Below, piece by piece: positions 60,425 through 64,000 of a stretch of 64,000 nucleotides of DNA; position 1 is the stretch's first letter; every line of letters begins with the position of its first letter. Source of the DNA: Diploscapter coronatus. Taxonomy: Eukaryota > Nematoda > Chromadorea > Rhabditida > Rhabditidae. The position numbers and the translations under genes are program-made. The notes beneath the pieces were generated by a model that was not told the DNA's origin, did no database searches, and saw nothing but the letters and a program-made list of their open reading frames with translations. The stretch spans positions 57,303,249-57,367,248 of the forward strand of contig OZ038423.1 in the NCBI GenBank assembly GCA_964036155.1, written 5' to 3'.

Positions 60425-63400
60425 ATGATCAACTTCGCAATTCTTCTGCTACTCTCCAAATGGTCAAATGCCTGTCTGACAACACCGGACATGGACCTGC
60501 CTCCTGTCCAGCCCACCACTTACGCAGGTAAACTATCACTGCGTATTAAATGAACTTCCTACTTTTGAAAAGGTCAGCTACGTATGGCTTTTCTGCCTCT
60601 TCACAATGAATGTGGAATGGGCTTATAATTCAATCTGGTCTAGGTTTTTGGCAAGTCGGCCATCACATTGTTTTGTAGAATCTCATAATCGTCGGTTCAG
60701 GCTACCGACATTAAAGTCTAAAGTAAAGCATAAAATTGCGCAAACTCAACAACAATAGATATAGATACGACAGTATCCACTCCTTCGATAACGACGACCT
60801 GCACAACACCTGGCTGCACGTCGTCAACATCGACTACAACGACCACATCGACACCTACAACCACGTCCACGTCCACATCAACCTCCACAACGACCACAAC
60901 GACCACCACAACAACAACAACTACTACACGTAATCCTTGTGTCCCAGATCCAGGTCCAATAGCTGATTATCCTAAGTCTTAACAATTTTTCAAGCTAACC
61001 AAACTTGGTATCGTTCGACTCCAAATTTTATGTAAATAAATAACAGATGTCTTTAGTTTCAATTTGAGCCCAAATTTTGGTCGACTACCTATGAAAATAT
61101 TCTTGCATCATTTTCTTGAGAACTGACACTAAAGTTTGATTTTTAGCTGCCGACCCTTGTTTCGCAAATTCAGCTCCATTAGCTAATTGTCGTAAGTCTT
61201 AGCAATTTTTCAAGCCAACCATTTTATTATCAATTCAAGAGGAAGTCTATTTTCCGAGTCCATAAATTTCATGGATCTTTTTCGGAGGAATCATTGTTTT
61301 CGGAAAAAAAACTACTGTATATGTTCCGAGAGATTCGTGAATTCCGTATTCATTCATTAAATTCGATTCAAATTCATACATCAAATTTGTAGGAATAGTG
61401 TATGAATTATAAAGAGAGCGTTATCACTTCTTTTTAACCGAACTTAGCTATCAACATCAAATTTACATGAATAAACGACCAAATCGTTTTTCAAAAATAG
61501 AATCATCTTACTCTTCCCAATAATAGTTCATTGTGACTAAAGAATAAAGGAAAATGCCTTCTTCAAGCAAAAAACGTTTTTCAAATCTAAATTCAACAAT
61601 TTCAGAGGCACAATGTCCTCTTGGCTGGGAATTTGTTTGCGGTAAATGCTATCGGGTGATCGTTGAATATCATATTCGTTTTATAAATAGCAAGGATTTT
61701 ACAGAGGTTTAATAGTAACGTCGATTGGAACATGGCAGATGCGAACTGCAGGGGATTATGCGCCCCAGGAATGTGCCATTTACCAAGACTATACAGCCTA
61801 CAGCAAAACCAGGACTTGACTACTTATGGTAAGGAATTTCATGAGAATTTATTAATGTATAAATTAATTTGAAACATTCGATTTCTAAATTGCGTGTTTT
61901 TTTTCATTTTACGATATTAATAAGACTACCCACAAAGGAAGCTAATGGGTAGAGAGGCCAAATCAATTTGCAACATTGATTTGAACGTTTAAATTTGGTA
62001 TCAGTCTGATCATCGAAGTCATGCTGATCTCAAAACTGTTTAGATCTCCGAAAACTATCTATCCTAGTAAGTCTATGACCATCTTTGTAGAGCGAACCTT
62101 TCCTGCTGTAGTCTTTCCAAATTTTTCGGGCAATAAACTCCGCCTACTATTTATTGAAAGATGTAATTTAACGTAAAACTCATCCAAATTATGTTGAAAC
62201 TGGCTAAAATTTCTGATTGGCTAAATTTTACCAAAAATTAAACAGGATAACTAAAATCGTCTCTGATTTTCTCATTTTTCAGCGAGTTGGGTCGGCGGTA
62301 CGCTTTGGCTTGATATGCTTATAGTCAATGGTGATTCTACTGTGAGTCATCATTCTACTTATAGGCAATTTTGAAAGTAGGACGATAGAAACATACGAAA
62401 ATAGTAAAGGGTTAGGGGAGGGGAGAATAGGTCAGAACATCTTTTACCATATTATTTCGTATGTTCCTATGATTTATCGTTCTACATTTCCAGATCGCTT
62501 ACTATGATTAGTTCAAGAATATTTATTTTCATACTTTCACCGCTTTGTATTTTATCTATAACAAACTTAGACTGTAGAAATCGGTGGCGTGCTATATCCG
62601 TGTGCCCCTCTTTGGACTCCTGGGTAAGTAAAACTTTCTCTGTAATCATGGTCTTAATTGGATAGTTGAATCAAAAATCTATAGCAAGAGTACCCTCGAC
62701 TCTTAGAGATCTGGATTGGAACAGTGAGCATGGTTCGTGCTGATGCCAGCGAGTGTTAAGGTTTAGTCGAGATTCTCCTATGACGATCGCGACGAATCTC
62801 GAACACTCGCGCACATCAGCACAACTCATGATCACTACATAAATCCAGGTCTCGAATACATATAAAAAAAGAATAAGATATAATGAGTGATTGAACTTTC
62901 AACTAGTGGATAACTATTAATTATATTTAGGGAGCCGAGTAAGAAATTTAGTTAATTGCAACGGAAGAAGAGTTGATTTTCAAAAATGCACAATATCGCA
63001 ATACCAAATCTCCATATTTTGTAGTGGTGCGTTTATGAAAATCAGTTCTTCAATTTCCCGATGCGCTTTACTAAATTCCTTCAGATGAGTCGCCCCTGAC
63101 TGCTGTATGTGTTCATGTGAGTCATATTTTAATCCATTTAAATGTTTACCTTTTATAAAATATCGCTGCACAAAAATGAATTCATTTATACCGAATGGAT
63201 CATTTTCGAAAATCTAAAATTATTTTATCTTATTGAGAGTTTGTAATGTTATTTTGATGAATTACCGTGATCACCTATTTCCTGAAATTTACTTGACTTC
63301 TCTACTCATAAAAGAGATTTTGAAGTTGACTTAGATCAAGGAAAATGAATTAAACGCAGAAATTAATACCAACCCAAATGCACGTTTTATAATAAATATT

Positions 63401-63809
63401 TCAGCTATGGTCTAGTGAAAGATGGGGCAGCTATTTTGTAAGATTAAGTTTAATATGAAAATACGAATGCCGCAAATTCTCTAATAGAATCTTTTTTGAG
63501 AGGTTGAGAATTAAAAGCTTCAAGATATCTATTACAGGTTTTACGGTATGAAATATTTTAGTTAAAAATCACTAGAAAATATGTATGATCAGATTTGGAA
63601 GATTTGACTCGATACTAGATTCGTTTAAATTCTTAAAGAAATATCATTTTTGATTACTAAAGGCTCGTGAAAATAGTTCAGAAACCCATGAATCCTATTT
63701 AAAAAAAACTCCTAAAATCATATTCAATATTTAGTGTGACAGTACTGCTTTCTCGTACCCTTATTATATCTGCGAAACGGACGAACGACTTCCCGCGTCA
63801 TGCGTTTGA
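60425..63809 (+). CDS. secreted C-type lectin with Thr-rich stalk (clec)
   Basis: About ten exons: 60425-60527, 60759-60953, 61147-61191, 61606-61655, 61705-61828, 62283-62341, 62571-62623, 63405-63437, 63518-63545 (uncertain), 63735-63809; about 254 residues. Signal peptide MINFAILLLLSKWSNA. Exon 2 is a mucin-like Thr/Ser stalk (dozens of ACN codons), likely O-glycosylated. Short Cys segments (NPCVPDP, DPCFANSAPLANC) follow, then a CTLD: CPLGWEFVCGKCYR, VDWNMADANCRG, SWVGGTLWLD, and the end CDSTAFSYPYYICETDE. The WIG motif is WVG here. No EPN/WND calcium motif was seen. Extracellular; nematode lectins of this build are often induced by pathogens, which is family knowledge. The 63.4-63.7 kb junctions are the weak point: an 8-nt exon (63538-63545) is an alternative but gives the wrong phase. 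Confidence 0.82.
60935..61221 (+). repeat. tandem exon-intron duplication inside the lectin gene
   Basis: 60935-61001 and 61155-61221 are copies: CCTTGT...GCTGATTATC-CTAAGTCTTA against CCTTGT...GCTAATTGTC-GTAAGTCTTA, followed by CAATTTTTCAAGCYAACCA in both. The donor GTAAGT of the second copy is CTAAGT in the first. Confidence 0.75.
61951..62049. repeat. dispersed repeat, copy D
   Basis: In a lectin intron; AGAGAGGCCAAATCAATTT ... TATCAGTCTGAT ... GTTTAGATCTCC follows the first 100 nt of copy A with many changes. Confidence 0.4.
62377..62485. mobile_element. MITE-like inverted repeat in lectin intron 6
   Basis: GTAGGACGATAGAAACATACGA on the left pairs with TCGTATGTTCCTATGATTTA...CGTTCTAC on the right, with a few unpaired bases in the right arm. 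Confidence 0.5.
62706..62853. repeat. long nested hairpin in lectin intron 7
   Basis: Arms of about 50 nt (62706-62760 and 62800-62853) pair imperfectly (GTGCTGATG...GCGAGTGTT against AACACTCGCGCACATCAGCAC), and the loop itself holds a second stem CGAGATTC/GAATCTCG, so the whole 148 nt folds as one hairpin. Confidence 0.6.
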
Positions 63810-64000
63810 TTATCTTTCTTATCTGATATTTCATTTTTCGAATGAGAACTGTACAAATAATAAATTTTTATTTTTATCAAAAAGTATGAAATGAAAACAA
63901 CTCGAAAGCTATGGTTCATTAACAAAGTTGCTTAGCTTTTCAAGAGCTATCGATTGGTGTATTGTTTGAGTTTTTTTTCAAAAATTAGCGTAAATCTTCA

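Noticed and set aside
60718..60933. Open frames of Val/Asp repeats (-) and His/Asn/Asp repeats (+) at the stalk
   Set aside because: Shadow frames of the ACN-rich (Thr) coding repeat in the lectin exon at 60759-60953.
1..64000. CRISPR arrays, bacterial operons, ribosome binding sites, rRNA or organellar genes
   Set aside because: None seen. Spliceosomal introns and nematode gene families throughout show nuclear eukaryotic DNA.

Overview
The window is nuclear DNA from a nematode. It carries a mab-5-type Hox gene, an EMB-5/SPT6 gene followed directly by an SLX4/HIM-18 gene, a receptor guanylate cyclase, two C-type lectins, and secreted ShKT and cysteine-rich proteins. Genes are broken into many short exons by AT-rich introns that are often only about 40 nt long. 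Acceptors mostly read TTTCAG, and 5' ends often lie just after an acceptor-like site, consistent with spliced-leader trans-splicing. I cannot name the species. Pairing of emb-5 with him-18, and mab-5 nearby, recalls C. elegans chromosome III, so I favour a rhabditid relative.

Layout: 1-712, 3' end of a UDP-glycosyltransferase (+). 1222-1800, small secreted acidic protein (+), convergent with 2038-7307, an SLC12 cation-chloride cotransporter-like gene (-) of about 25 exons. 8325-13398, complete receptor guanylate cyclase (+, 29 exons, about 1132 aa), divergent from SLC12. About 14.05-14.45 kb, 3' part of a small single-pass membrane protein (+). 14.5-20.2 kb, no confident gene; it holds a 600-bp dispersed repeat and pyrimidine-rich stretches and is probably Hox regulatory DNA. 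20210-26211, mab-5 (+, 5 exons with introns of 3.5 and 1.6 kb).

28778-30715, secreted C-type lectin (+). 32498-33480 (-) and 34946-36531 (-), two secreted cysteine-rich proteins sharing a lustrin-like module; the second also has two ShKT domains, and a possible short secreted peptide lies between them. 37727-50837, emb-5/SPT6 (+, 44 exons, about 1547 aa). 51639-56882, slx-4/him-18 (+, 16 exons, about 656 aa). 59231-59546, 3' end of an unidentified gene (+). 60425-63809, a second C-type lectin with a Thr-rich stalk (+).

There is no operon-like functional block. The genes fall into housekeeping nuclear functions (SPT6 in transcription elongation, SLX4 in DNA repair), development (mab-5), sensing and transport (guanylate cyclase, SLC12, UGT) and extracellular or innate-defence-type secreted proteins. 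Many introns carry short inverted-repeat (MITE-like) elements, and one SLC12 intron is almost entirely such an element. All exon models were built by hand from splice-site phase and protein likeness; single junctions may be wrong even where the gene call is secure.
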